A DNA stretch of 57,206 nt from an uncultured Clostridium sp. (GTDB taxonomy: Bacteria > Bacillota > Clostridia > Clostridiales > Clostridiaceae), in the NCBI GenBank assembly GCA_937927335.1, contig CALBDU010000090.1, positions 1 to 57,206 on the forward strand, in the 5' to 3' direction. Every line of letters begins with the position of its first letter. Within the stretch, counting starts at the first letter, position 1. Position numbers and translations under genes: made by a program. Shown piece after piece: positions 49,410-57,206 of this stretch. Under the pieces are notes generated by a model. That model was not told the origin of the DNA. It did not search any database and was given only the letters and a program-made list of their open reading frames with translations.

Positions 49410-50129
49410 ATGAGATATAATGAAGCAAATATATTTGTTTTTATAGCTTCAATTATCATAGGTATACTGATATCGCTGAATATAAGTCTTTCCAGGGAAA
49501 GCTCCATCAGCATGCTGAGTTCATCTCAGTATATGGATGCTTATAACTATAAAACCCAGCTTTATGGAGAGATCAGTTCCCTGGTGAACCAATATAATAC
49601 TTATGAAAAGAAGCTTACCAGCTACAAGCTTAGTGAGCAGAAGAACAACAGCATATCGGATGAAATCAAGAAGGAACTGGATGAAAACAATATGATACTA
49701 GGTAAAACCGCGGTAACAGGACAAGGGCTTGCCATTGTGCTGAACGATGCGGACAGTATATATTTTGAGAATACTCCTGAGGACCAATTCAGACTTGTTC
49801 ACAATACAGATATAATACAGGTACTTAACGATCTTAGAAATGCAGGTGCCGAGGCAATTTCCCTGAACAATCAGAGGATTGTGGAGAGTACGGAGGTATA
49901 CTGCAGCGGCCCATTTTTGCGTGTTAACGGCGTCAAGATTGCAGCGCCCTTCACGTTGAATGCCATAGGAAACAAGCAGGTGCTGTATGACTACATGATG
50001 TCCGACGAAAACTACTTAAAAAGTCTTATACTTAGAAAAATTAATGTAGATATAAACCAGACTGACCAGGTCAATATACCAGCTTATGTTGGTAATGAAA
50101 AGACTGATTATGTGAAGGCTGTACAGTAA
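49410..50129 (+). CDS. DUF881 membrane protein, second copy
   Basis: A 239-residue protein with one N-terminal membrane helix (about 8-27), a coiled coil and a DUF881 domain with TGQGLAIVLNDADSIYFEN and LNDLRNAGAEAISLNNQRIV. It is a diverged paralogue of the gene at 48338, not a recent duplicate. ftsZ and the sporulation sigma genes that follow such triplets in many clostridia are not found after it; the gene at 50205 is the PLP protein. Confidence 0.88.
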   Translation: MRYNEANIFVFIASIIIGILISLNISLSRESSISMLSSSQYMDAYNYKTQLYGEISSLVNQYNTYEKKLTSYKLSEQKNNSISDEIKKELDENNMILGKTAVTGQGLAIVLNDADSIYFENTPEDQFRLVHNTDIIQVLNDLRNAGAEAISLNNQRIVESTEVYCSGPFLRVNGVKIAAPFTLNAIGNKQVLYDYMMSDENYLKSLILRKINVDINQTDQVNIPAYVGNEKTDYVKAVQ

Positions 50130-50204
50130 TTTTTATTGACAGATGAAGGATTTTTTCATTTGTTTGAAGAATACTATATAAATGCATAAAAAGGAGGGTT
50201 TAGT

Positions 50205-50870
50205 ATGACAATTGAAGAGAACATCCAAGGTATTTTATCTTCCATACCCGAAGATGTGCATTTGGTTGCGGTAACGAAAACCAGAACCATTCTGGAAATA
50301 AAGGAAGCTTACCATACAGGAATAAGGGATTTCGGCGAAAATAAAGTGCAGGAATTCATGGATAAATATGATGAGTTTGACAATTCTGTTAGATGGCATC
50401 TTATAGGACATCTTCAAAGAAATAAGGTCAAATATATTGTGGGAAAGGTTTTTCTCATACACTCCTTGGACAGCGTAAGACTTCTGCAGGAACTGGAAAG
50501 GCAATACAGCGAAAAAGGCCTAACTGCAGAGGTGCTTATTGAAATAAATATAGGCAGGGAAGAAAACAAAACCGGTATAATGCTGGAGAATCTGGATGAG
50601 CTTATTACTGAATGTGAAAAATGCGAAAGCGTTAAGGTTAAGGGCATAATGACAGTATTGCCTGTGTGCGCCGTGGAGGAACAAAGGGAATATTTCAAAA
50701 AAGTGAATGGGATTTTTGATTCTCTAAAAAATGCATCCTTCAACAATATTGAAATGAAATATTTATCCATGGGTATGACAGGGGATTATAAATCGGCAAT
50801 TCAGGAAGGGTCAAATATGATAAGAGTTGGAGAAGGCATATTTGGCAAAAGGAATTATAATAAAGTATAG
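50205..50870 (+). CDS. ylmE: PLP homeostasis protein YggS/YlmE (PLPBP)
   Basis: A 221-residue single-domain PLP-binding protein with VAVTKTRTILEI (the cofactor lysine), DFGENKVQEFMDKYD, WHLIGHLQRNKVKYIV and the C-terminal LSMGMTGDYKSAIQEGSNMI. It has no known enzymatic activity and balances free PLP and amino-acid pools. It starts the conserved ylmE-sepF-ylmG-ylmH-divIVA run of Firmicutes. The ribosome site is AAAGGAGGG. A short imperfect hairpin at 50139-50163 lies in the 75-base gap upstream. Confidence 0.95.
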   Translation: MTIEENIQGILSSIPEDVHLVAVTKTRTILEIKEAYHTGIRDFGENKVQEFMDKYDEFDNSVRWHLIGHLQRNKVKYIVGKVFLIHSLDSVRLLQELERQYSEKGLTAEVLIEINIGREENKTGIMLENLDELITECEKCESVKVKGIMTVLPVCAVEEQREYFKKVNGIFDSLKNASFNNIEMKYLSMGMTGDYKSAIQEGSNMIRVGEGIFGKRNYNKV

Positions 50871-50881
50871 GGGGAAAAATT

Positions 50882-51325
50882 ATGTCAGGAAAAGTACTTA
50901 ATAAGATGATGGGATTTTTAGGACTGGAAGATGACTTTGATGAGGAGCTTGACACAACAACAGAAAACCAATATAACGATGATGAGCCTCAGGTGACAAA
51001 CCCTAAGAAAAAGTCTAATGTAGTAAGCATACATACCACCATTTCCGCAAAGGTAAAAATAGTTAAGCCTTCATGTTTTGAGGAAGCTGCAGACATCTGT
51101 GACGATGTTAAAAACAGAAAGATTGTGGTGATAAACACTACAAGTCTTGAACTGAAAACAGCCCAAAGGCTACTGGACTTCCTTGGCGGGGCAAGCTATG
51201 CCTTAAGCGGAAATTTAGAGGAAATTGAAAAGGGAGTATACTTAATATCCCCTTCAAATGTTGAAGTTAACAATGATTTAAAAAATGAGCTGTCCAGCAG
51301 GGGGCTTTTCAGCTGGAGCAAATAA
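50882..51325 (+). CDS. sepF: Cell-division protein SepF
   Basis: A 147-residue protein with an N-terminal amphipathic helix that targets the membrane (SGKVLNKMMGFLGLEDDFDE), an acidic linker, and a SepF/DUF552 domain (about 50-147) containing VVINTTSLELKTAQRLLDFL and GVYLISPSNVEV. SepF anchors FtsZ to the membrane and bundles its filaments. With no ftsA in the cluster it may be a main membrane anchor. It follows ylmE by 11 bases. Confidence 0.96.
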   Translation: MSGKVLNKMMGFLGLEDDFDEELDTTTENQYNDDEPQVTNPKKKSNVVSIHTTISAKVKIVKPSCFEEAADICDDVKNRKIVVINTTSLELKTAQRLLDFLGGASYALSGNLEEIEKGVYLISPSNVEVNNDLKNELSSRGLFSWSK

Positions 51326-51340
51326 GTTTGGAGGACAGAA

Positions 51341-51604
51341 ATGATTGAGACCATAAGATATGCATTTTACCTGCTGTTTAGATTTTTAGAGGCTGCTATA
51401 CTGGTGGACGTTATTTTATCCTGGGTTATGCCAGGCAAAAGGAATGTTTTTATTGATTTGGTGCACGTATTTACTGATCCGTTTATGATACCTGGACGGA
51501 AGATACAAAATAGAATTGCTCCAAATATGATGATTGATTTTTCACCTATTATCGCACTTATACTAATCGATATTATTCAAAACATCATATTCAGCATAAT
51601 TTAG
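51341..51604 (+). CDS. ylmG: YggT-family membrane protein (YlmG)
   Basis: An 87-residue protein with two membrane segments (about 5-28 and 62-84), containing LVDVILSWVMPGKRN and FTDPFMIPGRKIQNRI, the YggT repeat. The role is uncertain; related proteins affect nucleoid and division-site organisation. It lies 15 bases after sepF and one base before ylmH, whose ATG starts at 51606. Confidence 0.93.
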   Translation: MIETIRYAFYLLFRFLEAAILVDVILSWVMPGKRNVFIDLVHVFTDPFMIPGRKIQNRIAPNMMIDFSPIIALILIDIIQNIIFSII

Positions 51605-51605
51605 C

Positions 51606-52394
51606 ATGGATAAGAATACATTTATCGAAAAAATATTACACAGCGGTTCATTTGATGACACAACCACCATGGCAAGGCTGTATGATAAAATTGTTTTAGC
51701 TGAAAAAACAGGAAGAACTGTATTTACCAGTGAATTTTATCCGCCTAATGTGTGGGGCTCGCTGCTTAAGCTTAAAACCCAATTTGATGTTTCCTTTTAT
51801 ACCTATGGCGTTTTTCAGGATTCTGAAAGGCGGATTATAGGCATAGCTAATGAGGAAATAAATACTTATGATTTTCCTTTGGAGCTGATTAAAATAAAAG
51901 CAAACAACAAATTCAGCTCTATAACTCACAGAGACTATTTAGGGTCAATAATGTCTCTGGGTATAAAGAGAGAAAAGTTTGGCGACTTGATATTAAAGAA
52001 CGATAGCTGCTATGCAGCAGTGCAGGAGGAGATAAGTGATTATCTGCAGTTTAACTTAACCAGAGTAAAAAATTCGCCCTGCAGTGTAGAGGTTATTGAT
52101 TTGGACAGTGAGGAAAAGCCGGTGCATGAGTTTGAATACATCAACATAATATCAACCTCTCTCCGTTTGGACTGCATGGTTGGCAGTATTTGCGGCATTT
52201 CCAGGAGCAGTTCGGATGATTTAATAAGACAGGGAAAGGTTATGGTGGATTATGTTCCCGTGATGAGGCGGGATTATATACTGGATATTGATAACCTTAT
52301 CGTTATCAGGGGATATGGCAAGCTGATACTTAATAAAATAACCGGTGCTACAGGCAGCGGCAGGTTAAGGGTACAGCTTAAAAAATATATTTGA
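51606..52394 (+). CDS. ylmH: S4-domain RNA-binding protein YlmH
   Basis: A 262-residue protein with an N-terminal domain typical of YlmH (FTSEFYPPNVWGSLLKLKT near the first third) and a C-terminal S4 RNA-binding domain (about 180-255: TSLRLDCMVGSICGISRSSS, then IRQGKVMVDYVPV). YlmH is a ribosome-associated protein linked in B. subtilis to rescue of stalled ribosomes. It has little spacing from ylmG and no separate ribosome site that is strong. Confidence 0.93.
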   Translation: MDKNTFIEKILHSGSFDDTTTMARLYDKIVLAEKTGRTVFTSEFYPPNVWGSLLKLKTQFDVSFYTYGVFQDSERRIIGIANEEINTYDFPLELIKIKANNKFSSITHRDYLGSIMSLGIKREKFGDLILKNDSCYAAVQEEISDYLQFNLTRVKNSPCSVEVIDLDSEEKPVHEFEYINIISTSLRLDCMVGSICGISRSSSDDLIRQGKVMVDYVPVMRRDYILDIDNLIVIRGYGKLILNKITGATGSGRLRVQLKKYI

Positions 52395-52409
52395 TGCGGG
52401 GTGTTCATA

Positions 52410-52997
52410 ATGAAAATTACGTCAATGGAAATTACTAACAAGGAATTTAAAAAGGCAATGAGGGGTTACAACCAGGAGGAAGTAGATGAGTTCCTGGATA
52501 AGATTGCGGAGGATTATGAAGCTCTGTACAAGGAAAACTCCACACTTAAGGAAAAGGTTGCTGCCATAGACGAAAGGCTGGAGCATTATAACAAGATGGA
52601 AAGCACAATACAAAACACACTGCTTTTAGCTCAGAATGCAGCTGAACAGGCAAGAGGAAATGCCCAGAAGGAAGCAGAGCTAATTATCAAGACAGCAAAT
52701 GATTCTGCAAAAAAAATCATGGATAAGGCTCATAGCGATGTAATCAAGATAAATGATGAGTTTGAAAAAACCAAGCAGGAGTTTAACAAGTTCAGAACTA
52801 AATTCAGAAACTTTATGCAGTCACAGCTGGAAATGTTTGATGATATGGAAAAGGATTTTGTCAAGAATTACAATATCGGCCAGGATATAACTGAAATGCC
52901 GAACCAGCCTTTGCTGAATGAAGAAAAGAATGATTCCGGATATTTTGACATTGATGAAAACATCGATGAAATAAAGAGCTTCTTTGCTAAGGAATAA
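52410..52997 (+). CDS. divIVA: Cell-division initiation protein DivIVA
   Basis: A 195-residue coiled-coil protein. The N-terminal membrane-binding domain reads ITSMEITNKEFKKAMRGYNQ then EVDEFLDKIAEDYEALY, and a long coiled coil follows (about 35-150). It senses curved membrane at poles and septa. ATG 52410 is preferred to in-frame GTG 52401, which overlaps the GGGGTG ribosome site. It ends in a terminator and closes the ylm run. Confidence 0.96.
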   Translation: MKITSMEITNKEFKKAMRGYNQEEVDEFLDKIAEDYEALYKENSTLKEKVAAIDERLEHYNKMESTIQNTLLLAQNAAEQARGNAQKEAELIIKTANDSAKKIMDKAHSDVIKINDEFEKTKQEFNKFRTKFRNFMQSQLEMFDDMEKDFVKNYNIGQDITEMPNQPLLNEEKNDSGYFDIDENIDEIKSFFAKE

Positions 52998-53004
52998 ATA
53001 ATTT

Positions 53005-53033
53005 ATCTCATCCACTGGATGAGATTTATTTTG
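53005..53033 (+). terminator. Terminator after divIVA
   Basis: ATCTCATCC (53005-53013) pairs perfectly with GGATGAGAT (53017-53025) around ACT, then TTATTTTG. It is an efficient-looking intrinsic terminator just ahead of mtnN. Confidence 0.88.
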
Positions 53034-53052
53034 TTTAATTGGAGGAATAATT

Positions 53053-53754
53053 ATGGTTATAGGAATAATCTGCGCCATGGAAGAGGAATTGGAGCCGCTG
53101 CTTAAGGCAATGGAGCTTAAGGAAACGGTAAACAAGGCCAACATGGTATTTAAATCAGGTACAATTATGGGTAAAAATGTAGTTGCGGTGACTAGCGGAA
53201 TAGGTAAAGTCAATTCAGCAATCTGCGCCCAGATACTTATTGACAGGTTTAAGGTGAACAGCGTAATCAATATAGGCATAGCCGGGGGAACGGGCTTTAA
53301 TGTATTTCCAGGGGATGTTGTAGTAGCAGAAAACCTGGTACAGCATGATGTTGACACTACAGCCTTTGGTGATGAATTAGGCCAGGTTCCAAGGCTGAGT
53401 ACCTTTGATTTCCCATGCGACCGGAAGCTTATGGAAATGGCTGTTAAGGCCTGTAGTGAAATAAGAGAACACAACTGCTTTACCGGCAGGATTGTAACTG
53501 GAGATCAGTTTATTAATGAAACAGATAAGCTTCGATGGCTAAGCGATAAGTTCGGAGCTTTAGCCTGTGAAATGGAGGGAGGCAGTATTGCTCAGGTATG
53601 CTGGCTCAACCAGATTCCCTTTGTAATTATAAGGTCAATTTCCGATAATGGAAATATCGGAATACATATGGATTATGAAAAGTTCAAGCCAATAGCAATA
53701 AATAACTCAACAAAAATTTTGTTCTCCATGCTTTCAAATAAAGAGGCGGTATAA
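53053..53754 (+). CDS. mtnN: 5'-methylthioadenosine/S-adenosylhomocysteine nucleosidase
   Basis: A 233-residue nucleosidase that splits methylthioadenosine and S-adenosylhomocysteine into adenine and a thioribose, feeding SAM recycling. It begins GIICAMEEELEPLLKAM; VINIGIAGGTG, the substrate glutamate in CEMEGGSIAQVC, and the catalytic aspartate in IRSISDNGN are present. It starts after GGAGG and is separated from DAHP synthase by no bases. The gene is not a usual member of division clusters. Confidence 0.96.
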   Translation: MVIGIICAMEEELEPLLKAMELKETVNKANMVFKSGTIMGKNVVAVTSGIGKVNSAICAQILIDRFKVNSVINIGIAGGTGFNVFPGDVVVAENLVQHDVDTTAFGDELGQVPRLSTFDFPCDRKLMEMAVKACSEIREHNCFTGRIVTGDQFINETDKLRWLSDKFGALACEMEGGSIAQVCWLNQIPFVIIRSISDNGNIGIHMDYEKFKPIAINNSTKILFSMLSNKEAV

Positions 53755-54558
53755 ATGGAAAAACTAATAATCGATAAAAAATCCGGCAATGACATAATAG
53801 TTGAGGTGCGGGATGTAAAAATCGGCGGGCCTTGCAAAATATTCATTTCCGGTCCCTGCTCCGTGGAAGATCAGGACACCATGTTTAAAATAGCTGCGGA
53901 GCTTAAGGCCATCGGCGTTCATATAATCCGGGGCGGGGCTTTTAAGCCCAGAACCTCCCCATATGATTTTCAGGGTCTCCAGGAGCAGGGCCTCAAAATT
54001 TTAAAGGATGCTGCAGCTTCTGTAAAGCTTCCAATAGTTACAGAGGTGGTGGATGTAAGAGACATTGAGCTGGTGCTTAGATATGCGGATATGATCCAGG
54101 TTGGGGCCAGAAACATGTACAATTACAGTCTGCTTAAAGAGCTGGGAAGGCTGAAGGTGCCGGTGCTTTTAAAAAGGGGAATCAGCGCTACCCTCAAGGA
54201 ATGGGTATATGCTGCTGAATACGTGGTTAAGGAAGGAAATCAGAAGGTGGTGCTCTGCGAAAGAGGCATAAGAACCTTTGAAAACTATACCAGAAATACA
54301 CTGGATCTTAACAGCGTGGCAGTGATAAAACAGAAGTACAGGCTGCCGGTGCTGGTGGATCCAAGCCACGGTACAGGGCTCAGGGAGCTGGTGCCAGGGA
54401 TGAGCATGGCGGCTGTGGCTGCGGGAGCTGACGGTCTCCTTATCGAAAGTCATATATATCCTGAAAAATCAGTTTCAGATGCCAGACAGACCATATCAAT
54501 GGAAACCCTTGGCGAGATCTATAAAAAGGTAAAGATATATGAGGGATTTAATTTATAG
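53755..54558 (+). CDS. aroF: 3-deoxy-7-phosphoheptulonate (DAHP) synthase, short type
   Basis: A 267-residue enzyme of the AroA-I-beta (KDO8P-like) class, which condenses phosphoenolpyruvate and erythrose 4-phosphate at the head of the aromatic pathway. Motifs: FISGPCSVEDQDTM, GGAFKPRTSPYDFQGL, QVGARNMYNYSLL and LVDPSHGTGLRELV. It has a short N-terminal tail and no ACT or chorismate mutase domain, so it may lack standard feedback inhibition through those domains. It abuts mtnN directly. Confidence 0.95.
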   Translation: MEKLIIDKKSGNDIIVEVRDVKIGGPCKIFISGPCSVEDQDTMFKIAAELKAIGVHIIRGGAFKPRTSPYDFQGLQEQGLKILKDAAASVKLPIVTEVVDVRDIELVLRYADMIQVGARNMYNYSLLKELGRLKVPVLLKRGISATLKEWVYAAEYVVKEGNQKVVLCERGIRTFENYTRNTLDLNSVAVIKQKYRLPVLVDPSHGTGLRELVPGMSMAAVAAGADGLLIESHIYPEKSVSDARQTISMETLGEIYKKVKIYEGFNL

Positions 54559-54618
54559 GAATAAAAGCCTTGATTAAAGATAAAATAAATATATTATTTA
54601 TCTTTAGAGAGGTGTAAT

Positions 54619-55107
54619 ATGGATAAGGAAAAACTGAAATATTATAAGGATAAGCTGCTGAAGGAAAAGAAGAAACTAACCGAAATAATAGGAGTAAGCG
54701 AGGAATTTAGCAGGGAATTAACCTCAGAGCTGTCCCTTTACGACCAGAACCATCCCGGCGATACCGCTTCGGAGGTTTATGACAAGGAACGGGGAATAGC
54801 CCTTGAGCAAAATGAGAGTTCCATTGTAAATAAAATTAATGCAGCACTTCAAAGCATTGAGGATGGCACCTATGGCATATGCAAAAGGTGCGGCAGGGAA
54901 ATATGTGAGGAAAGGCTGGATTTCATACCTTATATGGATCACTGCATATCCTGTCAGAATCAGGTTGGTGCAACGATGCAGCACAGGAGGGACGATTATC
55001 CCTTCAGCATTTATTTTGAGGATTTCGATGATGATGACGGCGAGGATTATGATGATCCTATAGAGGCTATCAGCAACGAGCAGTACAGGAGACAGCTGCC
55101 GGATTAA
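54619..55107 (+). CDS. yteA: TraR/DksA-type zinc-finger protein (YteA-like)
   Basis: A 162-residue protein. The N-terminal part is a coiled coil (about 1-75) with HPGDTASEVYDKERGIALEQ, and the zinc finger is CKRCGREICEERLDFIPYMD with a further HCISCQ, giving the four metal Cys of the DksA/TraR type. The C-terminus is acidic. Its coiled coil lacks an obvious DksA aspartate tip pair as in Escherichia coli, so RNA-polymerase action is uncertain. The B. subtilis homologue is YteA. It sits alone between the aromatic gene and lspA. Confidence 0.9.
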   Translation: MDKEKLKYYKDKLLKEKKKLTEIIGVSEEFSRELTSELSLYDQNHPGDTASEVYDKERGIALEQNESSIVNKINAALQSIEDGTYGICKRCGREICEERLDFIPYMDHCISCQNQVGATMQHRRDDYPFSIYFEDFDDDDGEDYDDPIEAISNEQYRRQLPD

Positions 55108-55129
55108 TTTAACCATCAGGGGGATTGGA

Positions 55130-55591
55130 ATGGAGTATATTGTAATCATATTAGGCCTGGCACTGGACAGAATAACCAAGATCTGGGCCTCAGGAAAAGC
55201 TCTGCAGAGCCATGACATAGTAATAATAAAGAATTTTTTCAGTCTATCCTATCTGGAGAACAGAGGGGCAGCTTTTGGTATTTTTCAAAACCAGGTGCTG
55301 ATACTTGCGTTCTTCACTATATTGGTAATGGCTGGCATGATGTATTATTTAATTAAGTATAAACCAGCTTCAAAAATATTGAAAATCAGCATGGCTCTAA
55401 TTATCAGCGGAGCCCTGGGAAACCTGTTTGACAGACTTTATTACAGGTTTGTAGTTGACTTTATAATGCTGCATTACAGGGATATTTACTATTTTCCAAC
55501 CTTCAATGTGGCGGATATGCTGGTGGTTACCGGAACAGCGCTGATGGTGCTGTATTTATTAAAGGAAGATAAAGAGCATGGAAAAGGTTAA
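55130..55591 (+). CDS. lspA: Lipoprotein signal peptidase LspA
   Basis: A 153-residue membrane protein with four helices that cleaves lipoprotein signal peptides. The catalytic aspartates lie in GALGNLFDRLYYRFVVDF and FNVADMLVVTG; NRGAAFGIFQNQ is also conserved. The ATG follows a GGGGG-containing ribosome site. It overlaps rluD by 14 bases, the conserved lspA-rluD pair of Firmicutes. ileS, a common upstream neighbour, is absent. Confidence 0.97.
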   Translation: MEYIVIILGLALDRITKIWASGKALQSHDIVIIKNFFSLSYLENRGAAFGIFQNQVLILAFFTILVMAGMMYYLIKYKPASKILKISMALIISGALGNLFDRLYYRFVVDFIMLHYRDIYYFPTFNVADMLVVTGTALMVLYLLKEDKEHGKG

Positions 55592-56504
55592 GTTTATAAT
55601 TGATGAAGAAAATGCAGGATTGAGGCTGGATAAGTATCTTTCAAACTGCCTTGAGGATAAATCCCGGTCCTATATTCAGGGGATAATCGAAAAGGGAAAT
55701 ACTTTAATTAATGGAAAAGCCAAAAAAAGCAATTATACTGTAAAAGCAGGGGACACAGTGGAAGTAACTATTCCTGAGCCTGAAGAGCTAAATATAAAGG
55801 CTGAGAACATTGAGCTGGACATTCTTTATGAGGATACTGACCTGGTAGTGGTGAACAAGCCCCAGGGGATGGTAGTGCATCCAGCATCAGGGGTTTACAC
55901 GGGTACGCTGGTTAATGCACTGCTTAGCCACTGCAAGGATCTTTCCGGCATAAACGGCGTAACCAGGCCTGGAATAGTACACCGAATAGATAAGGATACC
56001 TCAGGCGTCATTGTCATTGCAAAAAATGACAATTCTCATAATTTTCTTGCCGCCCAGCTGAAGGAACACAGCATGACCAGGGTATACTACGCTTTGGTAG
56101 AGGGAATTATTAAGGAAGATGAAGGTTCGGTGGATGCGCCCTTGGCAAGACATCCTCAGGAAAAAATAAAAATTGCGGTGGTTAAGGATGGCAAAAGGGC
56201 AGTTACACATTACCGGGTTATTGAAAGATATAAGACAAACACTTTGGTGGAATGCATATTGGAGACAGGCAGAACCCATCAGATAAGGGTTCATATGGCC
56301 TATATTGGACATCCTTTGGTTGGAGATCCTGTTTATGGCTTTAAAAAGCAGAGATTTAACCTGGAGGGGCAGCTGCTTCATGCTAAAAAGCTTGGCTTTA
56401 TTCATCCTGGCTCAAAAAAGTATATGGAATTTGAATCACCCCTTCCAGAGTATTTTTTGAAAATTATTTCCATATTGCAAAATGAGTTGAAAAAAAACTC
56501 TTAG
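55578..56504 (+). CDS. rluD: Pseudouridine synthase RluD-like (YlyB)
   Basis: A 308-residue protein with an N-terminal S4 domain (about 10-70) and a RluA/RluD catalytic domain. HRIDKDTSGVIVIAK holds the catalytic aspartate, with VNKPQGMVVHPASG and ETGRTHQIRVHMAYIGHPL also present. It modifies uridines of 23S rRNA; the target positions cannot be read from the sequence. It starts inside lspA and ends just before the pyr leader, whose promoter overlaps its last codons. Confidence 0.95.
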   Translation: MEKVKFIIDEENAGLRLDKYLSNCLEDKSRSYIQGIIEKGNTLINGKAKKSNYTVKAGDTVEVTIPEPEELNIKAENIELDILYEDTDLVVVNKPQGMVVHPASGVYTGTLVNALLSHCKDLSGINGVTRPGIVHRIDKDTSGVIVIAKNDNSHNFLAAQLKEHSMTRVYYALVEGIIKEDEGSVDAPLARHPQEKIKIAVVKDGKRAVTHYRVIERYKTNTLVECILETGRTHQIRVHMAYIGHPLVGDPVYGFKKQRFNLEGQLLHAKKLGFIHPGSKKYMEFESPLPEYFLKIISILQNELKKNS

Positions 56505-56515
56505 TATGATATTAT
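56487..56515 (+). promoter_or_regulatory. Candidate promoter of the pyr operon
   Basis: TTGAAA at 56487-56492, a 17-base spacer and TATTAT at 56510-56515, overlapping the end of rluD. Transcription would begin a few bases before the PyrR site. Confidence 0.5.
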
Positions 56516-56539
56516 AATTTTGGTCAAAATTAATAATCC

Positions 56540-56617
56540 TTTAAATGATCCTGTGAGATCCTAAGGAAATTTGTAGAATGTTGTTTTCTTACGTCTTACA
56601 TTGTAAGGCGTTTTTTT
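56540..56617 (+). promoter_or_regulatory. PyrR-dependent attenuator of pyrR
   Basis: The segment ATCCTGTGAGATCCTAAGGA (near 56548-56566) matches the PyrR-binding loop consensus UCCnGnGAGgyUnnnAAGG. It is followed by a terminator: ACGTCTTAC (56591-56599) pairs with GTAAGGCGT (56603-56611), then a T run to 56617. With high UMP, PyrR would bind the loop and let the terminator form, lowering pyr expression. Confidence 0.85.
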
Positions 56618-56644
56618 ATTGGTTTTATTTAAGGAGGTTTTTGG

Positions 56645-57181
56645 ATGAATTTAAAAGCGGTTATCCTGGACGAAAAAGGCATTAAAAGAACACTTACAAG
56701 AATAGCACACGAAATAATTGAAAAAAATAAAGGTACGGAAGACTTGGTTTTTATCGGAATCAAAAGAAGAGGATATCCAATAGCTCAGAGACTTGCTAAG
56801 AACATTCTTGAAATTGAAGGCACTAAAATCCCGGTGGGAGCCGTGGATATAACCTTCTACAGGGATGACCTCACCCACTCCTCGGAAATGCCGGTGGACA
56901 AAACCCTGGACCTTGGAGCTGATGTGAAGGATAAGAAAGTAATCCTGGTGGATGATGTTATTTATACCGGAAGGACAGTGAGGGCTGCTATTGATGCCGT
57001 ATTTGACATAGCAAGGCCTAAGAGCATCCAGCTGGTTGCCTTGGTGGACAGAGGCCACAGGGAGCTGCCTATCAGAGCTGATTATGTAGGGAAAAACATC
57101 CCTACCTCAAAGGATGAAATAATCTCAGTGGAGCTGTTGGAAATCGACAACATTGATTCTGTAAAAATTTATGAAATATAA
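56645..57181 (+). CDS. pyrR: PyrR, pyrimidine attenuation regulator and uracil phosphoribosyltransferase
   Basis: A 178-residue type I phosphoribosyltransferase fold. The PRPP site is VILVDDVIYTGRTVRAAIDA and the N-terminal LTRIAHEIIEKNKG is typical. It binds the leader RNA at 56548-56566 in the presence of UMP to attenuate the operon, and has weak uracil phosphoribosyltransferase activity. AAGGAGG precedes the ATG. The rest of the pyr operon should lie to the right of the window; the last 25 bases show no gene. Confidence 0.97.
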   Translation: MNLKAVILDEKGIKRTLTRIAHEIIEKNKGTEDLVFIGIKRRGYPIAQRLAKNILEIEGTKIPVGAVDITFYRDDLTHSSEMPVDKTLDLGADVKDKKVILVDDVIYTGRTVRAAIDAVFDIARPKSIQLVALVDRGHRELPIRADYVGKNIPTSKDEIISVELLEIDNIDSVKIYEI

Positions 57182-57206
57182 AATATAGTCTTTTAAATTA
57201 GCCCGG

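Noticed and set aside
54559..54618. Hairpin AAAGATAAA/TTTATCTTT as terminator of the DAHP synthase gene
   Set aside because: The stem is purely AT with one GC pair, the right arm is followed by AGAGAGG rather than T, so it is not a convincing terminator.

Overview
The window is a low-GC Gram-positive chromosome segment from a motile member of the Clostridia, most likely Clostridium sensu lato. The evidence is the clostridial flagellar gene order, a natural FliR-FlhB fusion, the FliW/CsrA/flagellin control module, SpoVD/SpoVE-like cell-wall genes, SepF/DivIVA/YlmG-type division genes, a Mn-dependent CBS/DRTGG pyrophosphatase, and strong AGGAGG ribosome sites with many TTG/GTG starts. No rRNA, tRNA, CRISPR array, prophage or intact insertion sequence was seen.

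Region 1 (1-5330) is the late flagellar block: the 3' end of fliW, csrA, flaG, a small unknown gene, fliS, fliD, a FliT-like gene and the major flagellin. The flagellin has its own sigma-D promoter. Its leader carries two GGA-loop hairpins, one over the Shine-Dalgarno, which look like a CsrA-binding leader. Together with fliW and csrA this is a complete FliW-CsrA-flagellin homeostasis circuit.

Region 2 (5375-9112) sits where C. difficile carries its flagellin-glycosylation genes. It holds an HD-GYP phosphodiesterase, a DegT-type sugar aminotransferase, a 0.5-kb non-coding stretch with nested inverted repeats, and a second short flagellin with its own sigma-D-like promoter.

Region 3 (9224-30587) is the early flagellar operon on one strand: flgB, flgC, fliE, fliF, fliG, fliH, fliI, fliJ, fliK, flgD, a TIGR02530 gene, flgE, flbD, fliL, fliO, fliP, fliQ, fliR-flhB, flhA, flhF, flhG, a PilZ gene, the flagellar sigma factor, a SwrB/DUF6115-like gene, a small membrane gene that appears to start at ATT, and two flgF/flgG-family rod genes. 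motA, motB, fliM and fliN are absent.

Region 4 (30588-38040) holds unrelated genes: a Cys/Met/Gln/Pro-rich protein of unknown function, inorganic pyrophosphatase (minus), a Ca2+-type P-type ATPase, an unknown basic protein (minus), deoC and ychF (minus). Convergent pairs are separated by bidirectional terminators.

Region 5 (38249-57206) is the division and cell-wall cluster. mraZ, with three 10-bp-spaced MraZ boxes upstream, is followed by rsmH, ftsL, a PASTA-containing PBP, murE, murF, mraY, ftsW/spoVE, ftsQ, DUF881-sbp-DUF881, the ylmE/sepF/ylmG/ylmH/divIVA set, mtnN, a DAHP synthase, a YteA/DksA-like gene, lspA, rluD and a PyrR-attenuated pyrR. The MurE DNPR motif predicts meso-diaminopimelate peptidoglycan. 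murD, murG, murC, ftsA, ftsZ, sigE/sigG and ileS are not in the cluster.
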